Assembly: GCF_022229015.1 (NCBI RefSeq)
Contig: NZ_JAKKFF010000467.1
Location: 1-59,307, forward strand
Direction: 5' to 3'
DNA from: Micromonospora foliorum
GTDB taxonomy: Bacteria; Actinomycetota; Actinomycetes; Mycobacteriales; Micromonosporaceae
Length of the DNA stretch: 59,307 bases
Part shown: positions 35,709 to 44,516 of the stretch, one piece after another
Numbering within the stretch: position 1 is the stretch's first letter
Layout of the letters: each line of letters begins with the position of its first letter
The notes under the pieces: generated by a model
The model's input: the letters and a program-made list of their open reading frames with translations, nothing else
Told to the model about the DNA's origin: nothing
The model's database searches: none
Position numbers and translations under genes: made by a program

Positions 35709-38231
35709 TCAGGCCGGAACGAGTTCCCGGCATCGGCGCAGGGCGGCCAGGGCCAGCGGCGCGTCCCGGCCCGCGATCCCGGCCTCCAACTCGGCGACCG
35801 CTCCCGCGGCCCGCCCCGGATCACCGGCTGCGGCTGCCGCCTCTGCCAGCACCAACACGGCCTCCGCGGCCCACGCCAGGATGCCCTTTCCGCGTACCAG
35901 CGCCAGCGCCTCCGCCGCGTGCCGGGCGGCCTCGTCCGGACGCCCGGCCAGGGTGAGCCGGGCCAGCGCCGAGAGCGCCTGCACCAGCGGCCAGATCGCA
36001 CCGACCCGCCGGGCGTCGGCCACCACCTCCCGCAGCGCCCGTTCGGCCACCTCCACCTCGTCGCGCCCCTTCCTGCCGTGGCCTGCGGCGCTGCCGCCGG
36101 GTTGCTCGGCGTTGCCGCCGCCCGCGGTGCCGCCGGGTTGCTCGGCGTTGCCGCCGCCCGCGGTGCCGGCGGTACGGGCCAGCACGGTCGCCAGTTCGAC
36201 CCGCGCGTCCAGCAGGGTGACCGGCATCCGCTCGCTGGTGGTGATCAACCGGCCGAGCCGCTCGGCGAGCCCGTCCAGTCGGCCGGCGGCCCGGTCCAGC
36301 GACAGTTCGGTCGCCTCCACGAGGGACGTCAGCCGCTCGTACCCGGTCTCGTCGACAAGCGCCCGACCGGCCGCCAGCAGCGCTCCGGCCTGCTCCGGAT
36401 GGCCGGCGTGCAGCGCGCCCTGTGCCCAGTTCAGGCAGGCCCGCGCATGCTCGCGGGGCCGGTCGGCCAACTCGGCGGACGCGCGCAGCTCGGAGATGAT
36501 CGCCCAGGCCGCCGGGTCGCCCAGCTCCAGCAGCAGCGAGGCTCGGGCGATGCGGACCGCGAGGTGCGCCGCCGGATCCCCGCTGGCCGCCGCGGCGGTC
36601 TCGGCCTCCGCGCACCTGGCCAGGTGGTCGTCGACGTGCCGGCCGACGACGGTGTCGGGGGCCGCCAGCACCGCGAGCGCCGGGGCCCTGCGGCGCGGCG
36701 CGCGCAGGTACGGCACGGCACGCTCGATCTCGGTGTACCCGCGCAGCGCCTCGCCCTGCTGACGCAGCATCCGGCCGAGCACCAGACCCAGCTCACCCCG
36801 GGCACCCGGCGGCAGCCGTCGGTCGGCGAGCAGCCGTTCCAGCACCGGGATCGCCTCGGCCTGGCTGAGCCCGTCGATGGCCGACCGGCCCAGCTTGGCG
36901 GCGAGCCGAACCCGTACCGGCCGGGGCAGCTCGGCGATGTCCATCGTCTGGAGCAGGAAGCTGGCGGCGGTCGCGTCGTCGCCGCGCTCGGTGGCCAGGT
37001 CGGCGGCGGCCTCGGCGTTGCGGACGAAGTCGGCCCCGCTGCCGGCCCGACGGTAGTGGTGCGCCAGCTGGGCCACCGGCCTCGGCAGTTCCTGTTCCAA
37101 CACTCGCGCCACCCGCAGGTGCAGCCACTCCCGGCTCTCCCGGGGCACCAGGTCGTACACCACCTGTCGGGCCAGGTCGTGGCGGAACCGCAGGCCGTCC
37201 CCGGCGTCGTGCAGCAGGCCCGCCCGGTGTGCGGCGGTCAACGCCGCGCCGATCGCCACCCGGTCCAGGCCGAGCACCGAGGCGAGGATGCGCTGGTCGG
37301 GCGCCATCCCCAGTACGGCCGCCGCGCCGAGCACCTCCCGGGTGGCCTCGTCGAGCGGGCGCAGCCGCCAGAGCAGCACGTCACGGAGGACGAACGGGAC
37401 GCTGTCGTCGGCCAACGGGTCGCCGCCCCGCTCGGCGAGCGTCCGCAGCACCTCCTCGACCACGAACGGGATGCCGGCGGTGCGGTCGAGCAGGGTGGCG
37501 GTCAGCCGCTGCGGCGGATCATCGAGGCGCAGGGTGCGGGCCGCCAGCCGGCGTACGTCGTCGGCGTCCAGCGGGCTGAGCGCAACGCGCGTGACGCTCC
37601 ACGGGGGAGTCCGCGCCAGGGCGTCGTGGATCGGCGTACTGCTCCCCGGCGTCGCCGTACGCGCGGTCAGCACCACGGCCAGCCCCTCCACCGGGTGAGT
37701 GCTCAGGTAACGGAGGAGTTCGCAGGTCGCCGGGTCCGCCCAGTGCAGATCCTCCAGCAGAAGGGTGGCGGGGCTCAGCGCGGCGAGCACCGCCGCGACG
37801 GCGCGGAGCAGGCGATGTCGCTCGGCCGCCGGGTCGGTCAACGGGGGCGGCGCGTCCGGCAGTACGTCGGCCAGTTCGGGCAGCAGCGGCGCGAGGGCGC
37901 CAGCCACCGGGCTGAGCGGACCGAGTTGGTCGGCGCCGCCCCGGATCGCGTCCAGCAGCACGCCGAGTGGGAAGGGCTCGGGTACGTCGTCACACTCACC
38001 GATGAGGTGCCGCCCGGGAAGTTCGGCGAGCAGTTCGGCGACGAGTCGACTCTTGCCGATGCCGGGCTCACCCTCCAGCAGGATCAGGCAGGGTGGGGTT
38101 GCGACGAGCCGGCGGAGCTGGGCCAACTCCGCCGCCCGGCCGACGAACTCGACGGGCCCGCGCAGACGTTCGGGGCGGACGGGAGTTTGGCTCCCGCCGC
38201 CCCGTGTCTTGTTCTCGTCGCCGTCGATCAC
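35709..38231 (-). CDS. LuxR-type (LAL) AAA-ATPase/TPR protein lacking the LuxR HTH
   Basis: 840 aa from GTG 38231. The N-terminal AAA_16-type ATPase has EFVGRAAELAQL, Walker A GEPGIGKS (54-61) and Walker B LLLEDLHWAD (157-166). The C-terminal half is helical TPR-like repeats, as in the large LuxR/MalT regulators. These end with a 60-residue LuxR helix-turn-helix. Here the frame stops right after RRCRELVPA, and only 108 nt remain before the GH27 gene, too short for that domain. The two 12-residue repeats TAGGGNAEQPGG (36-bp DNA repeat) break a helical region. It may be a natural HTH-less signal ATPase or a truncated regulator. Confidence 0.85.
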   Translation of the reverse strand: MIDGDENKTRGGGSQTPVRPERLRGPVEFVGRAAELAQLRRLVATPPCLILLEGEPGIGKSRLVAELLAELPGRHLIGECDDVPEPFPLGVLLDAIRGGADQLGPLSPVAGALAPLLPELADVLPDAPPPLTDPAAERHRLLRAVAAVLAALSPATLLLEDLHWADPATCELLRYLSTHPVEGLAVVLTARTATPGSSTPIHDALARTPPWSVTRVALSPLDADDVRRLAARTLRLDDPPQRLTATLLDRTAGIPFVVEEVLRTLAERGGDPLADDSVPFVLRDVLLWRLRPLDEATREVLGAAAVLGMAPDQRILASVLGLDRVAIGAALTAAHRAGLLHDAGDGLRFRHDLARQVVYDLVPRESREWLHLRVARVLEQELPRPVAQLAHHYRRAGSGADFVRNAEAAADLATERGDDATAASFLLQTMDIAELPRPVRVRLAAKLGRSAIDGLSQAEAIPVLERLLADRRLPPGARGELGLVLGRMLRQQGEALRGYTEIERAVPYLRAPRRRAPALAVLAAPDTVVGRHVDDHLARCAEAETAAAASGDPAAHLAVRIARASLLLELGDPAAWAIISELRASAELADRPREHARACLNWAQGALHAGHPEQAGALLAAGRALVDETGYERLTSLVEATELSLDRAAGRLDGLAERLGRLITTSERMPVTLLDARVELATVLARTAGTAGGGNAEQPGGTAGGGNAEQPGGSAAGHGRKGRDEVEVAERALREVVADARRVGAIWPLVQALSALARLTLAGRPDEAARHAAEALALVRGKGILAWAAEAVLVLAEAAAAAGDPGRAAGAVAELEAGIAGRDAPLALAALRRCRELVPA
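36094..36165. repeat. Perfect 36-bp direct repeat inside the LAL gene
   Basis: Two identical adjacent 36-nt units (36094-36129, 36130-36165) add a 12-residue glycine-rich repeat without breaking the frame. A recent slippage duplication is likely because the units are identical. Confidence 0.9.
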
Positions 38232-38329
38232 CGTGGGGCCGAGCAGATCACCTCTGCCCGGCGCGGCGGTGGGCCGGCGGACCGGCGGTGACCTGGGTCA
38301 CATGCCGGACCGCCGGGCCGTCTGCACGG

Positions 38330-41300
38330 TCAGGACTGGACGGTGACCGGCACGGTCTTCAGCGAGCCGTCACCGTTGCGGAACTCCAGCACCCCGAGGT
38401 AGCGCTGACCCGGGGCGAGACCGAACCAGCGCAGGGTCAGGTTCGCCGTCGCGCCCGGCTGCACGCTGCGCTGCTTCGGGTCGATGGTGAACCGGCCGGT
38501 GGAGGTGCCCGGCGCGCCCGGCAGGTAGCTGGTGACGGTGTACGCGTTCGCGCCGTCCTTGATGTTCTCGGTGAACTCCTGCTCGACGACCACGATGTAG
38601 TCCCCGGCGCCGTCCGGCAGGGTCACCTTGGCGCCGTCCCGGCCGCTGGCCGTGGCGGTGACGAACTTCCCGAACTTGTCATAGACGTTGAGGCTGAACT
38701 CGGTGCACTCCATCACCCCCTCCTCGTCGTCCCAGTCGATGTGGGAGCAGGTGGGCCGCTTTGACGTCACCTGGACGAGTGGGCTGCGGGTCCCGGCCGG
38801 CACGTGCAGCGTGCTCCTGCTGATCGACGCGGGCAGCGGCACCGGCAGGTTGTCGGACGTGCTCCAGTCCCAGCTCGGCCCGTCGCCCTTGAGGGTGACC
38901 ACGTTGCTGGTGCCCGAGGTCAGGCCGGAGAGCTGGGAGATCAGCTGGCCCTGGTAGCCGACCTCGGCGGCGATCGGGACGCTGCCGAAGGTGCCCTTGC
39001 CGGTGATGGCGTCGGGGGCGACCAGCCCGGAGTTGTGCACGACCAGCGGGCTGCGTACCGCGTGCTTGTACTGGTCGCGCCAGGTCAGCGAACCGTCGGC
39101 CCAGGTGTCGAAGGCACCACCGGTGTTGGTGACCTCGACGGTGAAGCGGGCGCTCTTGCCCGGACGGATCTGCAACTTCTTCGGGGTGACCTTGACCTCG
39201 TAGCCCGGCGGAGCCTGCACCGACGAGGAGTAGGTGCTGGTCTTGTCGCTGACGTTGGTGACCGTACGGGTCACCGCCTGCTTGCCCACCATTCGGCCCA
39301 GCGAGATGGACGGGTAGTTGAGCTGCGCCGTGTCGATCGCGCCGACCGTGTCGCAGCCGTCCAGGTCGCCGAGCCCGTAGTCGCTGCCACGGTCGGCGGA
39401 GACCCCGCACAGGTACTGGATCCAGTCCTGCTGGTTGGAGTCGTAGACCAGGCCCGGGTCGAAGGCGCTGCCCGGCTCGACCTGGCCGGCACCGTAGTTC
39501 AGCGGAGTCGCGTCGTACGTGCCGATCTTGATCGGGTTGCCCTTGTCGGTCTTGTCCACCGCGCTGGTCATCAGCGCCGAGCGGACCGCCGCCGGCGACC
39601 AGCCGGGGTGCTTGGCCAGCAGCAGGGCGGCGATGCCGGCGATGTGCGGCGCCGCCATCGAGGTGCCCGACTCCAGCGCGAAGTCGTTGCCGCCGATGGA
39701 CGGAGAGAACGCGGCGACGATGTCCTGACCGGGCGCGCTGATGTCCGGCTTGAGCAGCTCACCGGCGTTCAGGTTCGACGGGCCCGCCGAGGAGAACGCG
39801 GCGACCGAGGGCGCCTCGACCGTCTCCAGCTTGCTCGGCGAGATGGTCGCCGTGGCGTCGCCCTTGGCGACGTACGCGGTGACCGTGGCCAGGTCGACCT
39901 CGTTGATGTGCACGGTCGGCACGGCCTGCACGTCGGCGTTCAGGGAGTTCAGCTCGTCGTTGTACAGCACCATGCCGACGCCGCCGGCCCGCGCCACCTC
40001 GATGCTCTTGTCGGTACGCGGGATCTCGCCCCGCAGGCAGAGCACGATCGCGCCCTTGACCTTGGCCGGATCCAACGTGTCGTCGGCGCAGAGGCCGGCA
40101 CCGTAGGCGCCGTCCGGGTCGATTGCGCTGTCCTTCGCGAAGACCAGTCGGGCCGGCCCGACACCGGTCTCGCCCATGCCCACACCGGCGATGGTGGTGC
40201 CGTTGCCGAGGGTGAGCTTCCGGGTGTTCTGCCGGTCGGTCGTGCTCGCGGCCACTGTGGTCAGCCAGGGCGTCGAGTTGTCGACGGTGTTGGCGAACGG
40301 GCCGGAGTTGCCGGCGGCGGCGGCGACGAACACCCCGGCGGCGGCCGCGTTGAAGAACGTCGCGTCGACCGCCCCGAACCGCTCGGTGTCGTCACCGATC
40401 GAGTAGTTGATCACGTCGACGCCGTCCGCGACCGCGTCGTCGATGGCGTGCACGATGTCGATGTCGGTGCCGGTCGCTCCGCCAGCACCGTTGTCGTACA
40501 GAGCCTTGTAGATCGCCAACCGCGCGGCCGGTGCCATCCCGGAGATCATGCCCAGGTCCTGGGTGCCCGACGTGGCCCGCACGCCGTGGATGCCGGCCGC
40601 GGTGCTGGCCGTGTGGGTGCCGTGGCCGTTGCGATCGCGCGGCGAGGAGTAGTCGTCCGGGAACGCTTCGGCGATGCCGCTGTCGTTGTACCAGCGCGCC
40701 CCGATCACCTTGTTGTTGCAGGTGACCGGCGCTTCGACGCCGACGTCGCAGGTGCCCTTCCACTTGGCGTCGATGACGGCCTGGTCGGGGCGAGGGCTGG
40801 GCAGCGGCGCGAAGCTCGCGCTCTCCGGCCAGTAGCCGCTGTCGATGACCCCGATGATCACGCCCTCACCGGCGTGGGAGTCTCCACCGAACTCCTTCTT
40901 CCACACTCCACCATTGCCGGTCAGGCCCAGGTAGTCCGGGGTGTGCGAGGTGGCGGCGTGCACCTTCTGGCTCTCGTACACCGCTCGGACACCCTTGCTG
41001 GCGCGCAGCCGGGCGGCCTGCGGCCCGGTCAGGTCGGCGGCGAAGCCGTTGAACGCGGTCTCCATGGTGACGCGGGTGCGGTCGGCTGGCACACCGACGT
41101 GGTCCAGCACCGACCTACGCTGCTGGCGCAGGTGATCCCGGTACGCGTTGGCGTTGCCGGACGTGCGGTTCAGTTTGGCCCCGTCGGCCGGCTTGGTCGC
41201 GGCGATCCCGGGAACCCCGCCGGTGTAGGTGGCCAGCGGCTCCTCGGCGAGCTGGACGAGGTAGCGGGCGGTCGGCCCACTGCTGGCCGGCCCGGCGGTG

Positions 41301-41407
41301 GCGCTGGCAGGCGGGCTGGTCAGGCCGGCCGCGGTCAGCGCCACGGCGGCCAGCATGCTGACCCCGTACCTGGCCCGTCCGGTCCGATGTGCGTTCGGTT
41401 GTGGCAC
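38330..41407 (-). CDS. Secreted subtilisin-like serine protease (S8) with PA and Fn3-like domains
   Basis: 1025 aa from GTG 41407, with GGAGG 7 nt upstream; the frame is open 25 codons further but without a start signal. A Sec signal peptide (hydrophobic core MLAAVALTAAGLT, then ASA) is followed by an I9 inhibitor propeptide (ARYLVQLAEEPLATY). The catalytic triad is Asp189 (GVIDSGYWPE), His262 (NGHGTHTA) and Ser583 (GTSMAAPH). A PA domain (about 390-525) is inserted between His and Ser. The C-terminus carries an Fn3-like domain typical of large subtilases plus a further beta domain. Exported to degrade protein. A perfect 14-bp palindrome lies 60 nt upstream. Confidence 0.95.
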   Translation of the reverse strand: MPQPNAHRTGRARYGVSMLAAVALTAAGLTSPPASATAGPASSGPTARYLVQLAEEPLATYTGGVPGIAATKPADGAKLNRTSGNANAYRDHLRQQRRSVLDHVGVPADRTRVTMETAFNGFAADLTGPQAARLRASKGVRAVYESQKVHAATSHTPDYLGLTGNGGVWKKEFGGDSHAGEGVIIGVIDSGYWPESASFAPLPSPRPDQAVIDAKWKGTCDVGVEAPVTCNNKVIGARWYNDSGIAEAFPDDYSSPRDRNGHGTHTASTAAGIHGVRATSGTQDLGMISGMAPAARLAIYKALYDNGAGGATGTDIDIVHAIDDAVADGVDVINYSIGDDTERFGAVDATFFNAAAAGVFVAAAAGNSGPFANTVDNSTPWLTTVAASTTDRQNTRKLTLGNGTTIAGVGMGETGVGPARLVFAKDSAIDPDGAYGAGLCADDTLDPAKVKGAIVLCLRGEIPRTDKSIEVARAGGVGMVLYNDELNSLNADVQAVPTVHINEVDLATVTAYVAKGDATATISPSKLETVEAPSVAAFSSAGPSNLNAGELLKPDISAPGQDIVAAFSPSIGGNDFALESGTSMAAPHIAGIAALLLAKHPGWSPAAVRSALMTSAVDKTDKGNPIKIGTYDATPLNYGAGQVEPGSAFDPGLVYDSNQQDWIQYLCGVSADRGSDYGLGDLDGCDTVGAIDTAQLNYPSISLGRMVGKQAVTRTVTNVSDKTSTYSSSVQAPPGYEVKVTPKKLQIRPGKSARFTVEVTNTGGAFDTWADGSLTWRDQYKHAVRSPLVVHNSGLVAPDAITGKGTFGSVPIAAEVGYQGQLISQLSGLTSGTSNVVTLKGDGPSWDWSTSDNLPVPLPASISRSTLHVPAGTRSPLVQVTSKRPTCSHIDWDDEEGVMECTEFSLNVYDKFGKFVTATASGRDGAKVTLPDGAGDYIVVVEQEFTENIKDGANAYTVTSYLPGAPGTSTGRFTIDPKQRSVQPGATANLTLRWFGLAPGQRYLGVLEFRNGDGSLKTVPVTVQS

Positions 41408-41466
41408 GTCGTTGCCTCCACGTTCGGTGCCGGCCGCCACGACTGATGACGGTGGCCGAAACCTAG

Positions 41467-41480
41467 GATCGGTACCGATC
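41467..41480. promoter_or_regulatory. Perfect 14-bp palindrome upstream of the subtilase
   Basis: GATCGGTACCGATC is fully self-complementary, in the promoter region of the protease gene 60 nt from its start. It looks like a binding site for a dimeric regulator; none is encoded beside it. Confidence 0.4.
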
Positions 41481-41542
41481 ATCGAGAAGCACCCGTAACC
41501 TGGCTGTCATCTTGGAAACAAGCTCGTAACACAACGGGTACT

Positions 41543-42135
41543 TTGCGCGTCATTTGGGAGCGCCGGCTCGGGAGATCTATGCCATGTGGTCGGTTGCCCG
41601 TGCCGTCGGTCGAGTCGGCCCTCGTGGTCTTCGACGCCCAGGGCCCCGGATGCCTGTCCTACGCGGTCGAGGAGGCGGGCCACCGCCGGCTCGTCAAGAC
41701 GGCCGCCACGGTCGAGGGCTCCCTCGACCGTGCCGTCGCGGTGCACGCCGCCGTCCGCTGTCCGGCCATCGTCCGTTCAATCCGGACGATCCACGGCGCG
41801 GCTGGTCCGACTCTCGTCTACCCCGGGTGCGACGGCGGCGTCCTGAACCGGCCACCGTGCACGACGAGCGGGCTGGCCCGATTCCAACACCTGCCGGTTC
41901 CGCAGGTCGAGGTGGCGCTCGGCGCGATCCTCGACGCCCACCTCGCCGTCAGCGCCGCCGGCCTGGTCGCGATCGACCTCTACGACGGCTGCGGTGAACG
42001 CCGCGTGCCCACCAAAGGCATGGCGGGGCACCAACGAGCAGCGCCGGGTCGTGGAACGAGCAACGAGGCAGGCGCCCGCCGCCCGCTACCCCGACGTGCC
42101 AGCACTGGCCTGCGCCTGGCGGTGGCGACACCCTG
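41543..42135 (+). pseudogene. Decayed kinase-like gene with internal deletion
   Basis: From about 41615 one frame reads GPGCLSYAVEEAGHRRLVKT, HAAVRCPAIVRSIR, GPTLVYPGCDGGVLN and VALGAILDAHLAVSAAGLVA, then IDLYDGC. This matches, from memory, the first half of a Ser/Thr-kinase-like family of actinobacteria. After 41990 the match stops. The family's C-terminal end appears in another frame from about 42020: GTNEQRRVVERATRQAPAAR then YPDVPALACAWR. The middle (the catalytic/activation part, roughly 80 residues) is gone and the frame shifted. The upstream part is also without a good start. It is a clear relic, not a gene; the exact original function is uncertain. Confidence 0.6.
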
Positions 42136-42236
42136 AAGCGGGCAGTTCTGCGCCTCCGGCAGACATGGGCCGCCCGGGACCACGCGCGGATGTGGTTGCC
42201 CGGCTTGAGAGGCTGCTCGGCGTCGGCTGGCTGCTC

Positions 42237-43478
42237 CTACGTTCGTCGGTGGTAGTGGTTGCGGCGGGGGAGTTGTTCGGGGTCGAGCCACGTGGGTGGG
42301 ATGAATTCGGGGTGGCCGTCGCCGGCTAGTTGGACGGTCCAGTCGCTGTGGTGCAGGTGGCGGTGGTGGTGGCCGCAGAGCAGTACGGCGTTGGTGAGGC
42401 TGGTTGGGCCGCCGTCGGCCCAGTGCTGGATGTGGTGGGCGTGGCACCAGCGGGGTGGTCGGTCGCAGCCGGGGAACGCGCAGCCGCGGTCGCGGAGTAC
42501 GAGGGCGCGGCGCAGTGGTCCGGTGATGAGGCGGCGTTGTCGGCCGACGTCGAGTGGTTGGCCGGTGCCGCCGAGGACGGCGGGCAGGATGGTGGCGTCG
42601 CAGGCGAGTCGACGCACCGTGTCCGGGGTCAGGCTGAGGTCGGTGTCGAGGGTGCCTGCGGCGAGCTTTGCCGTGAGCGCGTCGTAGGTGGTGGTGATGA
42701 CGATCTGAGCGGAGTCGCCACCGTTGTCGGGCAGTTCGCCGGTTCGGAGGGTGAGTCGGCAGACCTCGGCGAGGGCGTCGTGGCGGCGTTGCCCGGGGGA
42801 TCGGGTGTCGTCTGGTCCGGACGGGGTGGTCAGTGGGTCGATGGCGGCGCGGAGCAGGGCGGCGGTTTCGGTGTCGAGGGTGCCGGTGAGTCGGAGGCGG
42901 CCGTCGGTCTGCTCGGACAGGGTGAGGTGGAGGTCGTGGGCGGCGCGGCGTGCTTCGGCGTCGAGTGCGGCCTGGGCGGCGGCGTCGGGGGCGACGTGGT
43001 CGAGGATGCGGGTGCCGAGTTTGCGCAGGTGGGTGGGGTCGAACTGCCGGGCCCAGTCGGTGAGCACACCGACCGCTTTGTCGGCGGTCTCGGCGTCGGC
43101 CGACCTGTTCACGGTCTCAACGGTGTCGGCGATGACCCGGGCCTGGTCCAGGCTGATGACGCCGTCGGCCAGCGCTTGTCGGATGCCGGGGTTACTGGTG
43201 TCAAGGGTGGTGGCGAGGTCGACGAGGCGGCGGGCGGAGGGGATGGTGAGTCGCAGGCGGTCGCGCAGCCACACGGCGGTGCTGGAGGCGCCTTGGGCGC
43301 GGGCGGTGCCCCGGCCGTCGACCTCGCGGATCAGGGCGAGTTTGACGGCGGCGAGGCGTTGCTCGAGGCGGTGTGTGGCGTCGAGCGCGGCGATCAGGTC
43401 ATGTTCCGGGAGGGCCCAGGCCGGGGCGTCGACGCAGGCGGCGACCGAGTCGTCTGCCTGCGCCAACTCCTCGACCAC
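42237..43478 (-). CDS. DUF222 / HNH endonuclease domain protein (13E12 type)
   Basis: 413 aa, GTG start. The N-terminal two thirds are the helical DUF222 domain (LEQRLAAVKLALIREVDGRG, STAVWLRDRLRLTIPSARRL, DGVISLDQARVIADTV). The C-terminal HNH nuclease reads RGCAFPGCDRPPRWCHAHHI then HWADGG, N, LLCGHHHRHLH, with the zinc cysteines and HNH residues intact. This family is highly multiplied in actinobacteria and often tied to mobile or repeated loci, although its function is not known. It sits alone between a decayed gene and a gene-free stretch, which fits an accessory region. Confidence 0.92.
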   Translation of the reverse strand: MVEELAQADDSVAACVDAPAWALPEHDLIAALDATHRLEQRLAAVKLALIREVDGRGTARAQGASSTAVWLRDRLRLTIPSARRLVDLATTLDTSNPGIRQALADGVISLDQARVIADTVETVNRSADAETADKAVGVLTDWARQFDPTHLRKLGTRILDHVAPDAAAQAALDAEARRAAHDLHLTLSEQTDGRLRLTGTLDTETAALLRAAIDPLTTPSGPDDTRSPGQRRHDALAEVCRLTLRTGELPDNGGDSAQIVITTTYDALTAKLAAGTLDTDLSLTPDTVRRLACDATILPAVLGGTGQPLDVGRQRRLITGPLRRALVLRDRGCAFPGCDRPPRWCHAHHIQHWADGGPTSLTNAVLLCGHHHRHLHHSDWTVQLAGDGHPEFIPPTWLDPEQLPRRNHYHRRT

Positions 43479-43933
43479 GACCCGAGACTAGAACAGGTGT
43501 ACGACACTTTCAGTCATCATGATCGATTGGATTGACGGCGGCCGGCGTGTATCTGGCAGGCCGCGCCGCGGCTGGATACATGCCGGCAATTCCGCTCGGA
43601 GGATGGTCGCAGGTGAATGCCGTCACTGCTCGAACCTTCCGCTGCGGCTTCGGGTGGCCCTTCGGTAAACGTTTCGGCGATGCGACGCGGGGCGGCGTAC
43701 GTGAGGGGTGCGAGACGGCGTCCCAGATGCCGCGAGATGCCGCACCTGGGGGCGATGGGGCGTGCGAGGCCGCAGGGCCCGCGGCATGGCATGCGAGACA
43801 GTGCCGCAGGGTGCGTGGTGAGGCCCGGCGGCGGGCACGGCGAAGGTTCGTGGCCAGGAAGGGTTGTCGGACCGGGGGGTTACCGCGCGACCTGGGTGGC
43901 GGCAGGGATGCTGGCTCGGCCGTGGCCGGAGGT
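43479..43933. other. Gene-free 455-nt stretch
   Basis: No frame on either strand has a recognisable protein or a good start and ribosome site. Small near-repeats (GATGCCGCGAGATGCCGC) occur at about 43726-43744. It lies between the HNH gene and the HxlR gene and may be decayed DNA or the HNH promoter region. Confidence 0.4.
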
Positions 43934-44413
43934 TCAGTCGCGCCGGACGAGGCCCGGGCCGGCGATGATGTCGATGTCGCCGTCCGCGATCTCGTGGCCG
44001 GCGGCGCAGCGGAGCACCGCGCGGATCGGCTCGCCGCAGCCGTGGTGGGTGGTGACGATGGAGGGGCCGGTGTCGGTGGCGGCCCAGGTGTCGCCCCAGT
44101 TGCGCAGTGCGGTGATGACGGGCAGGAGTTCGCGGCCCTTGCGGGTGAGTTGGTACTCGTGGCGGGTGCGCTGCCCGGGCTCCCGGTAGGGGATTCGTTC
44201 GAGCAGCCCGGCGGTGACCATCTCCTTGAGTCGGGCGGCCATGGCGGGCTCGCCGACGCCGACCCGGCGGACGAAGTCGTCGAAGCGGCGGGTGCCGAGC
44301 AGGGCCTCGCGCATGATCAGGACCGTCGACCGGCTGCCCACGATGTCCATCGCCCGGGCTACCGAGCAGTTCTCGCTCGTCCAGGATTCGCGATCGTCTC
44401 GTAGGTCCTCCAT
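43934..44413 (-). CDS. HxlR-family transcriptional regulator
   Basis: 159 aa. The N-terminal winged helix is typical: ENCSVARAMDIVGSRSTVLI (the cysteine of the HxlR signature), MREALLGTRRFDDFVR, MAARLKEMVTAGLLERIPY, EYQLTRKGRELLPVITALRNW. An extra C-terminal 40 residues with CGEPIRAVLRCAAGHEI could bind metal through cysteines. It is divergent from the MFS exporter; an inverted repeat in the gap is the likely operator. HxlR proteins often respond to electrophiles or drugs through the N-terminal cysteine. Confidence 0.93.
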   Translation of the reverse strand: MEDLRDDRESWTSENCSVARAMDIVGSRSTVLIMREALLGTRRFDDFVRRVGVGEPAMAARLKEMVTAGLLERIPYREPGQRTRHEYQLTRKGRELLPVITALRNWGDTWAATDTGPSIVTTHHGCGEPIRAVLRCAAGHEIADGDIDIIAGPGLVRRD

Positions 44414-44428
44414 GCCGTCCAGCGTACC

Positions 44429-44492
44429 TGACTTGCGTGAGGGCTAGCCAGGTGCTTCACTGGGGCGTGCTGACTTCAGCAAACGCAAGTCA
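44429..44492. promoter_or_regulatory. Inverted repeat between hxlR-type gene and MFS exporter
   Basis: A perfect 10-bp pair, TGACTTGCGT (44429-44438) and ACGCAAGTCA (44483-44492), spaced by 44 nt, fills most of the 103-nt divergent gap. One arm lies near each start codon. This suggests that the HxlR dimers bind both and repress both genes. Confidence 0.6.
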
Positions 44493-44516
44493 GACCACCA
44501 GCCTGAAGGATCTTCA

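Noticed and set aside
38804..41446. 880-residue plus-strand frame opposite the subtilase
   Set aside because: Shadow of the protease gene; no motif, no ribosome site, biased composition.
42237..43478. HNH protein as part of an insertion sequence or intein
   Set aside because: No terminal repeats, transposase or intein splice motifs flank or contain it; the DUF222-HNH architecture explains the gene.
42330..43535. Glycine/valine-rich plus-strand frame opposite the DUF222-HNH gene
   Set aside because: It lies fully antisense to a gene with intact HNH and DUF222 motifs.
43532..44404. 290-residue plus-strand frame over the gene-free stretch and HxlR gene
   Set aside because: Second half is antisense to the HxlR gene, first half shows no family, and no ribosome site precedes it.
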